Assembly: GCF_030247195.1 (NCBI RefSeq)
Contig: NC_080672.1
Coordinates: 63,332,549 to 63,396,548, forward strand
Direction of reading: 5' to 3'
Source of the DNA: Topomyia yanbarensis
Lineage: Eukaryota; Arthropoda; Insecta; Diptera; Culicidae
Length of the DNA stretch: 64,000 nt
The notes below the pieces were generated by a model that was not told where the DNA came from, made no database searches, and saw nothing but the letters and a program-made list of their open reading frames with translations. Of this stretch, positions 21,856 through 32,192 are shown one piece after another; the stretch's first letter is position 1; every line of letters begins with the position of its first letter. The translations under genes were made by a program, and so were the position numbers.

Positions 21856-22516
21856 ATCAATTTATCGACAAAGAATGAAATTGAAGTTTTGTTATTACAA
21901 GCATCAGCTTGTCAAGAGCGTTGGATGGTAAGTGAGCCACTTGTGAACAATACCGTCGCTTTCACGAGAATGGCACAAAATCAAAAGTTATTTGTGATTT
22001 ATAGACATTTTAGTGTAATGATTCAATTTAAACAAATCGAACGTTTTCTAACGTTTCGATATAGGTGCTCCGTTTCAAAATTTTCTGCCAGAATGCTGCC
22101 TGTTTTTTCAAACGTGAAAATCTGCTGTTGTATTGAATGAAAACATTGGATTTTTGCGCTGATTGGAAATAGTTGTGACTAATTCTGTAGAATGTACAAT
22201 TACTGAAAATAACGGATTTTGTGAAAGCAGTGGTTAGTCCATACAATTCGATTCTAAGCGAGCCAGACTAGTTTTCGTTGGAAGGTCCACCTCTGACAAT
22301 AGAAGTAAACTATTTTATTTTGAATTCAACTACAACTTCCTTGAAAACAGCACAGTTAAAAAACTTTTGGGAAAAACGCGCAGACCTAAATTTTCCACTA
22401 TAATGTGCCCCGCCGCACAGCATCAAGATTGATAGTAATTCAAGCCGGGAGGAAAGAGGTTGTAAGGCAATGGAAAACGAAAATTTCATTTATATCTTAC
22501 TGGAATATAATTGGCT

Positions 22517-22746
22517 GGTCCTGAAAAGAACTTGTTGGTTTGTGGTTTATTTTGGGTCACAATTTAGGCCTGCTCGATTGCTGATAGCTGTGAATTTCTC
22601 GCAGGGCGACAGTTTCTGTTCAGTAGTGATGAGGCTTCCTAACGCCAACCGTGACTGGGGTACTTTTACACGACCTTCGTTGCTTACTGTTTGCGGGGAG
22701 GCTTTCCTCTGGTGGACTTACGAGCGGTTTGTTTGGTACGGGCCAT
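22517..22746 (-). pseudogene. H3: Histone H3 pseudogene, copy 1 (internally deleted)
   Basis: On the minus strand from 22746 the translation begins MARTKQTARKSTRGKPPRKQ, which is the H3 N-terminal tail with two substitutions, then a stop. In a shifted frame it continues as H3 around GVRKPHHYxTETVAL. It ends near codon 60 and then runs directly into CCTAAATTG and a degenerate histone stem-loop (22517-22532, minus). The histone-fold core is therefore missing. The first codon is fused to downstream H2B-flank sequence at the GGCCAT word. Confidence 0.9.
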
Positions 22747-23138
22747 TTATCAACAAAGAATCGAATTGAAGTTTTGTTATTACAAGCATCCGAAAGTAGC
22801 TTACCAAGAGCGTTCGATGGCAAGTGAGCTACTTGTGAACAATATCGTCGATTTCACGTATTTCACAAAAGAAAAAGTTATCATTTGTTTGTTTGTTTAC
22901 AGTTTCGTGTTTACTAGGCGCATTCAAAAAAGGTTTCAATTCTCAAACATTTTACCAAGGTGCCGTATTACATTACTCTTTTTACCCTGAGTGTTTGATA
23001 ACCTCCGTATTGAAAACACAATTTCAATTTTGTTCTTTATCAAAAATATGTGGTCGACCAACGAAGGGGTGGAGCTACGAAAAACACATATTGAGGACAA
23101 CACAAAAAAGGACGAGCTTACATTGTGCTGTAGTCAGG

Positions 23139-23223
23139 TATAAAAACTTAGCATGCTGTTGTTCACGATCAGTTCGTTTGCAGCATCAGCATGCAGCAGT
23201 TTGTTTGCAGCATCTCCCGCAAA
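23139..23223 (+). promoter_or_regulatory. Relic H2B-type promoter, copy 2
   Basis: TATAAAA at 23139-23145 and the same GATCAGTTCGTTTGCAGC leader as copy 1. Confidence 0.6.
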
Positions 23224-23321
23224 ATTCAAACCGTCGTCCGTTTGCTGCTGCTAGAAAGTTAGCCAATCAGGCCGTCTTCGATGGCACCAAAACTATTACC
23301 ATATACACCAGCTCCAAGTAA
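23224..23321 (+). pseudogene. H2B: Histone H2B C-terminal remnant, copy 2
   Basis: IQTVVRLLL, then a small frameshift, then KLANQAVFDGTKTITIYTSSK-like sequence ending in TAA (the true H2B C-terminus). Like copy 1 it lacks everything before about codon 90 and follows a TATA box and leader. It keeps the proper end that copy 1 has lost, which shows independent decay after the duplication. Confidence 0.9.
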
Positions 23322-23345
23322 ATTCCGAACACTGCCCAAACAAAA

Positions 23346-23361
23346 GGCCCTTTTCAGGGCC
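23346..23361 (+). promoter_or_regulatory. Histone 3' stem-loop, canonical
   Basis: GGCCCTTTTCAGGGCC is a perfect 6-bp stem with the UUUC loop. ATCAATTTATCGACAAAGAA follows, which includes an AAAGA-type downstream element. Confidence 0.88.
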
Positions 23362-24043
23362 ATCAATTTATCGACAAAGAATGAAATTGAAATTTTGTTA
23401 TTACAAGCATCAGAAAGTGGCTTGCCAAGGGCGTTGGATGGTAAGTGAGCCACTTGTGAACAATACCGTCGCTTTCAAGTAGAATGGCACAAAATAAAAA
23501 AGTTATTTGTGTGATTTGTAGACAGGTTAGTGTAATGATTCAATTTACAAAAATCGAACGTTTTCTAACGTTTCGATATAGGTGCTCCGTTTCGGCCAGA
23601 ATGTTGCCTGTTTTTCTAAAAGTGAAAATATGCTATTGTACCAATCAGCGCAAAAATCTTCGATTTTTGCGCTGATTGGAAATAGTTGTGACTAGTTGTG
23701 TAGAATGTTAAATTACTAAAAATAACAGATTTTGTGAAAGCAGTGGTTGGTCCATACAATTCGATTCAGAGCGAGCCAGACTAGTTTTCGTTGGAAGGTC
23801 CATCTCTGACAATAGAAATAAACTATTTTATTTTGAATTCAACTACAACTTCCTTGAAAACGCACAGCTAAAAAACTTTTGGGAAAAACGCGCAAACCTA
23901 AATTTTCCACTATAATAAAAACTAGTGCCCTCGCCGCACAGCATCATCAAGATTGATAGTTATTCAAGCCGGGTGGAAAGGGGGAGGGAGGTTGTAAGGC
24001 AATGGAAAATTTCATTTATAATAATAATACTTTATAATTGGCT

Positions 24044-24565
24044 GGTCCTGAAAAGAACTTGTTGGTTTTTGGTTTATTTTGGGTCACAATTTAGGCCCGC
24101 TCGATTTCTGATAGCTGTGAATTTTTCGCAGGGCGACTGTTTCTGTTCGGTAGCGATGAGGCTTCTTAACGCCAACCGTGACTGGGGCACTTTTACACGG
24201 CCTTCGTTGCCAACCAGCCCCCTGTCAAGGACGACGTCTCTGTACAGCCAGCATCACTGCCATGAAAGGCAAAACATTGATTTTGAACCGAATGATTAGA
24301 AGCTGTATTTAGTTACAAAATGTCAATTAAATTAAATTATTAAATCATCCCACAAGATGCAAAACGTCGTGTGGAATGCTTGAATATCGAGCATAGTGCC
24401 GTACATAATTCTTTGTTTGGGGCTTTATAGCTATAACACCCCATACATGTCGGTCGCTGTCAAACTCCATATGATGGTATAGGGTTGCCAGGGAGCTGTT
24501 GCCAACTGCTTGCGGGGAGCCTTTCCTCCGGTGGACTTACGAGCGGTATGTTTGGTACAGGCCAT
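24044..24565 (-). pseudogene. H3: Histone H3 pseudogene, copy 2 (split by a transposon)
   Basis: From 24565 on the minus strand: [20 protein letters not shown] then LA, the H3 tail. It is interrupted by a 284-bp hAT-like element. After it the sequence continues LATKA, a stop, and in a shifted frame [20 protein letters not shown] and [12 protein letters not shown] (H3 around residues 27-60). It then jumps to the same CCTAAATTG junction and degenerate stem-loop (24044-24059) as copy 1. The shared internal deletion and shared GTGTAA stop predate the tandem duplication. Confidence 0.92.
24215..24498. mobile_element. hAT-like MITE inserted in the H3 pseudogene
   Basis: Ends CAGCCCCCTGTCAA and TTGCCAGGGAGCTG are imperfect inverted repeats of about 14 bp. 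An exact 8-bp TSD TTGCCAAC flanks it (24207-24214 and 24499-24506), and removal restores H3 codons for Gln-Leu-Ala. CAG...CTG termini plus an 8-bp TSD fit the hAT superfamily. 284 bp, no transposase. Confidence 0.9.
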
Positions 24566-24569
24566 GTAG

Positions 24570-25329
24570 CGAAAAATGCTGATCTGCTACTTCTCTGATG
24601 CTGGTAGTAGGACGACGGTCAAACGCTCGTTTGCGTGCCTTCATTCATAAAAGTTCAACAATATTTTCAAAGAATGTTGCAAATTGTCAACTTGATAATT
24701 CCAAGAATACTCCAAATAAACTATGAATGTGCTAAAGTCGACAAAGTCGCATAGAAATTGCTTATTCCAGAGCAGAATTTACCGGTCTAAAGTGTATTCT
24801 ACTTCACTCCGGTTATGTCTCTGACATTACTCACCCATCTTTTTGTCGCTCTACCCGCCCTTAAATCGCCCCTAAATCGCCCAGGGAACGCGCCGTTTAA
24901 TCGCCCTTAATTGCCTGATATGAAAATTAAAAATAATAATTATTTTCGGATTCACTATCTACTCACATAAATTTATCGGTACACTAGGTAATCACCACCA
25001 GGCTATAGGAAGAATCGATGGTGAAATTCGTATTGCACACCAAAACTTACCACAATCTGACTTTCAGTTAGACTCAAAGATCTTGTTCCACTATACTCAC
25101 ACACGATTCCACAATTTTCCACATTCGTTGGCTAAATTAAGTGCACTAAACAAACAAAATACAAGCGGTAACACGCCAATTGTTTAAAAAAACAATTTTA
25201 AACTTATGCCAAACATGAACCGCTATGTTTGAAAAACGCAAAAAACAACCAAGTCCATTTCAGCCGCCAGAAAATTTGTCTAAGTATCGAAATTGCCTTT
25301 AAATCGCATTCGCGAATTGCTATTGTTCC
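24570..25329. other. Spacer upstream of the H3 relic, nothing else recognised
   Basis: The first 90 bp are the presumed former H3 promoter (minus strand), including CTTTTATGAATGAAGG. The rest is AT-rich DNA with AAATCGCCC repeated a few times near 24865-24905. Confidence 0.4.
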
Positions 25330-25331
25330 TA

Positions 25332-25479
25332 CCCTCTAAGAACGGTTGGTTTCAAAATCGTCCAATGACGGACGTTCGTTGGACCAATTTGGACAACGTC
25401 CAAATAACCGTTCAACGAACGTCCATCGTTGGACCCGTGTTGAACGATTTTGAAACAAATTTTTGGACGTCTCAGTGGG
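25332..25479 (+). mobile_element. Family B MITE, complete
   Basis: CCCTCTAAGAACGG to ACGTCTCAGTGGG; exact TA TSD. Confidence 0.9.
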
Positions 25480-25567
25480 TAGGGGCAATTAGCACAGGCG
25501 AGTTGAGTCAAACTTCAAACTTTTTAAATCGCCTGACCATGTTCTTCCGCATTTTTTTGACAGGGAC

Positions 25568-26430
25568 TAACCCGATAGGATTCGCGCAGAAATCCGACAA
25601 GGCTGCCAAACCAAGACTTACAGAAATCTAGCAGAGCGGTCTCTGCCAGAAAATGTGGTGACTGGGCCTGTAAATCGATTCCGGAGCCGGTTCGGAATCC
25701 AGAATGTATTCAGTATGGATTCCAGATAAATTTTCAACAACCGATTCTGACTCAATCGGTTGTTGCTTTCGAATTGGAATCCATTCAGACTCTCGAACCG
25801 GGTTGGGAACGGTTTGACTGGGTCCCTGTAAGACCGATTGGTTTCAAAATAGTCCAATGAAGGACGTTCGTTAGACCAACGTTGGACGACGTCCAAATAA
25901 CCGTTCAACAGACGTCCATCGTTGGGCTCGTGTTGAACGATTTTGAAACAAAGTTTTGGGCTTCTCAGTGGCTACACAAAGAAGAGACGTCTTCAGCTTT
26001 TAACTGGTGTAAAAATCTCTAACGGTTTCGAAGGTAGTTGGGATATCCAAACCAGATGCGCTACTGCCCAGTTAAACTCATTCCGGAACCGGTTCGGATT
26101 TCTGAATGGACCCTCTAAGAACGGTTGGTTTCAAAATTGTCCAATGAAGGACGTTCGTTGGACCAATTTGGACAACGTCCAAATAACCGTTCAACGAACG
26201 TCCATCGTTGGACCCGTGTTGAACGATTTTGAAACAATATTTTGGACGTCTCAGTGGGCGGTTATACCTCTACCCAGTCAAACTAGACCGGAACCGGTTC
26301 GGACTTCCAGTATGAATTCCAGCTCAAATGCATCAACCGATAGAGTCGGAATCGGTTGTTTTCTTTGAGCAAGATTCCATACTGAATCCATTCAGGATTT
26401 CGAACCGGTTCCGGAAAGGATTTTATCGAT
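25568..26430. mobile_element. Mosaic of D, C-like, B and A fragments
   Basis: In order: right end of a D element (25568-25666, ending GTGACTGGG); a C-like palindrome (about 25669-25822) with CGATTCTGACTCAATCGG core; a diverged B (25824-25972, CCCTGTAAGACCG...CTTCTCAGTGG); an A fragment (25978-26066); the first 44 bp of a C element (26067-26110); an intact B (26111-26258); and the latter part of a reverse A core (26259-26428). Ends abut without spacer, which indicates repeated insertion and recombination. Confidence 0.7.
26111..26258 (+). mobile_element. Family B MITE, intact
   Basis: CCCTCTAAGAACGG to ACGTCTCAGTGGG. GA at the left and CG at the right do not match, so one flank has been replaced by recombination. 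Confidence 0.85.
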
Positions 26431-26466
26431 AGAATCATTGTTCCAATTTTGACAGTGTCGTCACTC

Positions 26467-26614
26467 CCCTCTAAGAACGGTTGGTTTCAAAATCGTCCAA
26501 TGAAAGACGTTCGTTGGACCAATTTGGACAACGTCCAAATAACCGTTCAACGAACGTCCATCATTGGACCCGTGTTGAACGATTTTGAAACAATTTTTTG
26601 GACGTCTCAGTGGG
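26467..26614 (+). mobile_element. Family B MITE, complete
   Basis: Exact TC TSD on both sides. It lies immediately before the histone H1 remnant. Confidence 0.9.
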
Positions 26615-26631
26615 TCTCCTTATATGCACTC

Positions 26632-26768
26632 AGGCAGCTGCTACTAAACAGAAGCTACCAAAGCATCGAAGACTGAAGCGAACAAGCCGAAGGCCTTTAC
26701 GCCATTTAAGGCCCACCGTACCTGCTAAGAAAGCTGCCCCGAAGAATATTACCGCCGGCAAGAAGTAA
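26632..26768 (+). pseudogene. H1: Histone H1 C-terminal remnant
   Basis: Frame 1 reads KATKASKTEANKPKAF, then a one-base shift leads to VPAKKAAPKNITAGKK and TAA. Lys/Ala/Pro-rich KKAAPK and TKASKTE words are typical of the histone H1 tail. A histone stem-loop lies 28 bp after the stop, which is strong independent support. The globular domain and start are absent; a family B element lies directly upstream, but its clean TSD shows it only landed nearby. Together with H4, H2B and H3 remnants upstream this represents four of the five replication-dependent histone types; H2A was not seen. Confidence 0.82.
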
Positions 26769-26795
26769 ATCTACGCGTCTCCAATGTTGCCTACC

Positions 26796-26811
26796 GGTCC
26801 TTTTCAGGACT
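26796..26811 (+). promoter_or_regulatory. Histone 3' stem-loop (H1 relic)
   Basis: GGTCCTTTTCAGGACT forms a 6-bp stem (one G-U pair) with the UUUC loop. Confidence 0.85.
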
Positions 26812-26923
26812 AACAAAATTAACTTATTTCTCCAACTTGAGCAGCAGCACACCCATTAAAATAGTTCTAAATATTCTTGATCGGTTTGAAAAATCAGAGT
26901 TTAGTAATGAGCTGTTAATAAAA

Positions 26924-26970
26924 ATTTACACAAAGTTGTGTGCTGGAGATGGAAATCTGTTTTCTGTTTG
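26924..26970 (+). mobile_element. Diverged family A right end
   Basis: TTTACACAAAGTTGTGTGCTGGAGATGG...TCTGTTTTCTG matches the final 45 bp of family A with several changes. No other part of the element is present. Confidence 0.55.
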
Positions 26971-26974
26971 TCTC

Positions 26975-28810
26975 TTTTTTGTGCATTGTCTCTCTCCCTA
27001 TACTCTCTAGTACGACACATGGATACATTATATTGAGGGCTCTGTTCGGGATGCGTTTGAAAGCGTACTGTTAAGTTTTTTAGTTTCAATATTTATGCAA
27101 AGATTTTTGAATCGATTGGTGATTAAACGATTGATACCCATGAGTTAAATGCGAAGTTACAAGACTAACAAATTTTAGAATTACACCTAATCATAGCTAG
27201 TGAATTGAAGCATTTTAAATGCTGACATCCGCAGTCATTCACATACATGGGATTCATAAATTTGAATTTGTTTTCACTGTCATTGATGCATTTGAGTTAT
27301 TGTTTCTGTCGTTGATCGATGCTCTTCTTGCCATTAACCTCTACTGTGGGAACAAAATTTAAATCTACGAGATCGTGAAAGGCTAGTGACTAGTCGAACT
27401 TTAAAAAATATAATTCAACCGATCAAATATAATGACTTTAACCTAAAATCATTCCGATCAAAGCCATTTGACCCTGATGGCATTAGCTTGGCTGCTTTCC
27501 CTCAAAATCACTAATTAAACTGTTTGTTCGGACAATAGCGCCTCAAATGATTAATATGCATGGAAATTCCCGCGGCTAAGCCCGACCCGTTTGTGGGAAG
27601 CTAAACCGTTTTCCCTGTTTAACTGCTAAATAATTTATTTATTGTATCACACCCACCAACGACCGTCACCCGGGTAGAAGCACATCCGGCTGGCGAATGC
27701 AATAATTTGTTGTCAGCATTAATTACATTTTCAAACAGAGCATCGCGCCGCCACCGCCGGCAGTCGGGTGTTTGGCGGACCCCCGGAAATATAAGGATGC
27801 TGGACAAAGTTTAGAGTAAATCCGGGTTGAAGTGCTGGACGAAGTGAAAACTGTTTCCCCTGCTAATGTGGTTTGACGTGTGCAAAATAGCCGAAATTTA
27901 CAAACACACAAGCTCCGGTAATGAAAACATTATGCCGTATGAGGATTTTTTCCCCTGCTCATTGCTCTAACTCTGAACCGTCGAATGGTTTGACTTTCTA
28001 GCACTTTCGGTTTGGGGTTCGGTTGGTTGCATACCGGCAGGAGACAGTGCGGAATGTGCGATGCAGGAGAAAACCACTTTTTCCGCCCAGGTGCATGTTG
28101 TGGATTTTAATCTAATTTCTGGTCAAACATTTGCCCGGAATCCCCGGTTGATGGCTTTTTCCAGGCTGGTTGTGGGAAATTGTTAGCAAAGGATTTAATG
28201 TTCTACAGATGCTACATTGGTGCTTGTATATGGTGGCGTGCTTTTCGCTACGGGTTCCGAACAGGGAGGGATAATTGAAACCACAATTGATGGATCCGAT
28301 TTTGGTCGAGTTTCACGATTGCTCGAAATATGATTACCTGTTTCGTGCGGTTCTGGATGACTAACCTGGAAAGAGAAATGGAAATGAGAGGCGAGTTTAA
28401 TTTATGGCATTTAATTATTGCATGACTATCTTAAGAGTAATTATTATCTAATCATTCCCGAGCAGTGTGGCAAGTAAAACCAACAACTGGGTATGTTACT
28501 TTAAGCTGACTTTATCGGTGGTCACAATTTGAATCCATTAACCTGTGTTAGGTAAGTTAAAAGATTTTGGCGGCCGAGAAAGGAAAGTGCTAAACAATAT
28601 TCTAATTAAAGTTGTTTTAGAAAGTATAGGTAAAAAATAAAGCTTTTTATTTTTCGGCACAAGTTATGCGGTTAATGACTGAAAAGAGGTATAGCGCAAA
28701 TACACAACCAAGTGGTTGACATTTTGGAATGGGAAGCATTCCTAGTTGTGTCAGCGGAGATACCATTAGGAAAAATACTGAATTAGCGCAAAATAATGAC
28801 AACTAGAAGA
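26975..28810. other. Long intergenic stretch, nothing recognised
   Basis: Single-copy looking, GC-moderate between 27600 and 28300. No convincing exon chain or RNA gene. Could hold distal regulatory DNA. Confidence 0.4.
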
Positions 28811-28816
28811 TATAAT

Positions 28817-29223
28817 CACAGAGAACAGACATCCATGATCGAACAAAATATTTAAAAAAACGTGTGTAAACATTAGAATTAATATACGACTAGCGCCGCC
28901 ACATCAACTTATTCCAACTATCCGTCAAATCCATTCCGAAACCGGTTCGAAATCCTGAATGGATTCAGTATGGAATCTGGCTCAAAGAAAACAACCGATT
29001 CCGACTCAATCGGTTGATGCATATGAGCTGGAATTCATACTGGAAGTTCGAATCGGTTCCGGACTAGTTTGACTGGGTGGAGGAATAACCGCTGTCAACT
29101 CAGTCGAACTCAGCCACAAAAAAACATGACGACAGTAGCGCACCTGGTTTGGATATCCCAACTACCTTCGAAACCGTTAGAGATTTTACACAAGTTGAAT
29201 GCTGAAGATGGATGTTCTCTGTG
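28817..29223 (+). mobile_element. Family A MITE
   Basis: Left end complete; the right end reads GATGGATGTTCTCTGTG with a small deletion (GTCT lost). No TSD recognisable. Confidence 0.85.
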
Positions 29224-29361
29224 AGGGTACGTTGTTCTCGACTTGTCGCTTCGCTCAAACGCGAGAATTTTACATTCTCCAGGCCAAAAAATAACTGTTC
29301 TGCTTCTTCGGAACGAAGCAAAGATGTTGATGCCTATTTAAGCGCAATCCAGTCACTCTAA

Positions 29362-29531
29362 CCCAGTTAAACTCATTCCGGAACCGGTTCGGATTTCTTA
29401 ATGGAGTCATTCTGGATTCCAAATCAAATGCAACAACCGATTCCGACTCAGAATCGGTTGTTGCATTTGATTTGGAATCCATAATGACTCCATTCAGGAT
29501 TCCGAATCAAATTCCGAATGGTTTGACCGGG
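29362..29531. mobile_element. Family C MITE, complete
   Basis: CCCAGTTAAACTCATTCC to GGTTTGACCGGG; TSD AA. The central hairpin ACAACCGATTCCGACTC / GAATCGGTTGT is intact. Confidence 0.9.
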
Positions 29532-29533
29532 AA

Positions 29534-30236
29534 GTTGAGTTATCAACGAAAAAGTGTAACATCCTGACTATTGAGATGAATAAGGGCTCGCCTATCCCAT
29601 CTATGTGTGATTTTTTTCACACTGAAATTGCGTAATTAAACAATAAACATATTTCACCAATAAACGATCCAAACAAAATCGAAAGTGTTTAAAATTCGCT
29701 AAAGACACCCATTCGTGAGGCTTTTATCCACAGACAGTTGTTTTTTCTTTACAATTTCTATTTATGCAATTTAGCGTGGTGCACTGAAAAATACCCGCGA
29801 GACAATACCGGAAGTTGGCCGGTGGCTGTTCGCTAGAAACTGTCAAACGGAATTCCGCCTCTTCACAGCAATGATCTGCTTCGATGATCGACGTACGGCA
29901 GCCACTCACTCTCTATCTCTGTGCTCAGGCCCCCAGGTGTTTGTTTATGCAAGCGATTAGCGCCGATTTGTTCCAAGCTGTTCGCTTGGGAACTTTTTTT
30001 CTTGGGAATTTCACACCTGCGCGTGAGGTTGGCGGTGTGAAAGTATTGTTGTACAAACCGTAAACGGTCGATTGATACGGCCGCTTTATGATATAATAAG
30101 TGGTAATTACTGTTCTACTAAGCGCGGAATGGAAAGCTACCGTTGATTGCTAATTTTAGTTGAAGAATTAAGTTGCTATAGAGACTGACCTAATTGAACA
30201 ACAGGTCAAATCTGAATGGGGATATTGAGTTGGAAG
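29534..30236. other. Intergenic DNA, nothing recognised
   Basis: No gene or terminal repeat found. Confidence 0.4.
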
Positions 30237-30244
30237 GATCCAAA

Positions 30245-30674
30245 CAGGGGTGTCAACCTTCCAGATTTATCTGGATTCTTCCAGATTTTTAAGCGTCATC
30301 CAGACATACAGATTTATGTTTGTCTGATCTAGATTTCAGAAATTTTGTTCGAATTTATCCAGAAAATTTGAAAAATAACATAATGAGATAGAAGAATTCA
30401 TAGTTAATTTTTATAACAACTTTTCGAGCTACGATTTTGAAAACAAATCTTTTTAGAATAGCTGGAAACACAAAATAGCAAAGGTTTTTTCGCTAAAAGT
30501 GAATAAATTTTGTTGAATTTTCATCAGCTGGAAACTTCAGCAATCCAAGATGCTGGAAGCGAAAAGGCTCAAATTCAATCCTCAAGCTTTTTCAAAAAAA
30601 TTGGGCTATCCAGACAATTCCAGACTTTTTCGAAAATTACTACAGACTTCTTTGTAAAACACTTGGCATCCCGG
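30245..30674. mobile_element. Degraded hAT-like element
   Basis: Left end CAGGGGTGTCAACC; right end TTGGCATCCCGG, its inverted counterpart with about 9 of 12 bases kept. The 8-bp TSD GATCCAAA is exact on both sides. The interior repeats the word CCAGA (CCAGATTTATC, CCAGATTTTT, CCAGACATAC, CCAGACAATTCCAGAC). No transposase ORF. Confidence 0.78.
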
Positions 30675-30682
30675 GATCCAAA

Positions 30683-31553
30683 TATGTACTCATTAAGTCA
30701 TTACAGCAACACAAATCAGCCAACTCCATTCACTGGCACACTTCCTGATGATCAGCCAGTGTCTTTTGGAAATGAAACCATTATTCACTCGACCATAGCT
30801 AATTCGATGCATTGGTGGGTGCCAAAAACATCTCTTCCATTCATCATACTCGACATGTTCGAATGTTTACTACCGGCACGTGAGTGATCTGTTTGGAAAA
30901 GGTGACGACGACGTTGATGATTCGAATTAAATGAAGTGCTGCGTGGGAGTTTCGAAATTGCTCCCCAAAGAGTAGGTACGGTAATACGAAAACATTAACT
31001 GGTACTCGCGCACGCAATCGAGAAGTGTTTCAAGTTCAAGTGTGCTTTAGCGTGCGCCCCCGTTTGATATATCAACAACAAAGTATGACGGATAGAGTAG
31101 GTTTTAAGGATGGGCGTGATGAGGCGAGTTTTATGCCATTCGTTGCTGAATAATTCAGTTGTTTTTCTGTGAAGCAATGCACGTTTCTCACCGTGGGTGA
31201 GTTATCGTAGAAACATGAAGTAAGTAGCCCATCCTATCTCGTTTACCACTACCTGACAATGACCCGAAAACTATTTAGTGTGTGGCAATGCGCTTCTATT
31301 GAAATCCATTCTCAACCACATTAAAAATGCATTCATCCGAATCTAATCAACCGCCGTCCAAGTTGATGACCGGTACATGAGCAGGTCCGTAATTTCAACC
31401 ATGCTTGAAGGTTTTTCTTTCATCAACTAGAACTAATCAGTTTCTAGCAAGCGCAGGAATGAAAGCACTTCAGTAATTGAGCTATGCATTTTTAATCCAG
31501 CTGCATTCGGTTCTATCGAGTTTGAAAACTTGCGTGGCCAACCCGAATCGACA
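30683..31553. other. Intergenic DNA, nothing recognised
   Basis: A 125-codon frame overlaps the hAT-like element and continues into this flank; it has no recognisable domain. Confidence 0.4.
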
Positions 31554-31560
31554 GTAGCGG

Positions 31561-32127
31561 CACAGAGAACAGACATCCATGATCGAACAAAAATATTTAA
31601 AAAACGTGTGTAAACATTTGAATTAATATACGAAAAACACTTGCGCCGCCACACCTACCTATCCTAACTATCCGTCAAATCGATTCCGGAATCGGTTCGA
31701 AATCCTGGATGGATTCAGCATGGAATCTAGCTCAAAGAAAACAACCGATTCCGACTCTATCGGTTGACGCATTTGAGCTGGAATTCATGCTGGAAGTCCG
31801 AATCGGTTCCGGACTAGTTTGACTGGGTAGAGGAATAACCGCTGTCAATTCTGTCGCACTCAGCCACAAAAAAACATGACGACAGTAGCGCACCTGGTTT
31901 AGATACCCTCTAAGAACGGTTGGTTTCAAAATCGTCCAATGAAGGACGTTCGTTGGACCGATTTGGACATCGTCCAAATAACCGTTCAACGAACGTCCAT
32001 CGTTGGACCCGTGTTGAACGATTTTGAAACAATTTTTTGGACTTCTCAGTGGGTATCCAAACTACCTTCGAAACCGTTAGAGATTTTACACAAGTTGAAT
32101 GCTGAAGATGGACGTCTGTTCTCTGTG
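31561..32127 (+). mobile_element. Family A MITE with nested B
   Basis: Intact ends, exact 7-bp TSD GTAGCGG. The B element at 31906-32053 interrupts TTTAGATATCC; removal with one TA restores it. Confidence 0.93.
31906..32053 (+). mobile_element. Family B MITE nested in A
   Basis: CCCTCTAAGAACGG to ACTTCTCAGTGGG, TA on both sides. One of the clearest nested examples in the window. Confidence 0.93.
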
Positions 32128-32192
32128 GTAGCGGTAACTGCTTGTCATCACTAGGCTCACCGGAGGATAGGATTGACATTTGTACATGTCGT

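Larger units (their letters stand above)
21424..24565. repeat. Tandem duplication of a 1.49-kb histone unit
   Basis: The segment beginning ACTAGGCGCATTC at 21425 is repeated from 22913 with high similarity (period about 1488 bp). Each unit holds, in order, a TATA box, a truncated H2B, a stem-loop, a spacer with GCGCTGATTGGAAATAG, and a minus-strand truncated H3. The second unit is additionally split by a hAT-like element at 24215-24498. At the first-unit boundary, H3 codon 1 (GGCCAT on the plus strand) is fused to the H2B 3' flank. Confidence 0.85.

Noticed and set aside
21754..22140. 128-codon frame starting in the H2B remnant
   Set aside because: Only the first 24 codons are H2B; the rest is spacer read-through after the lost stop.
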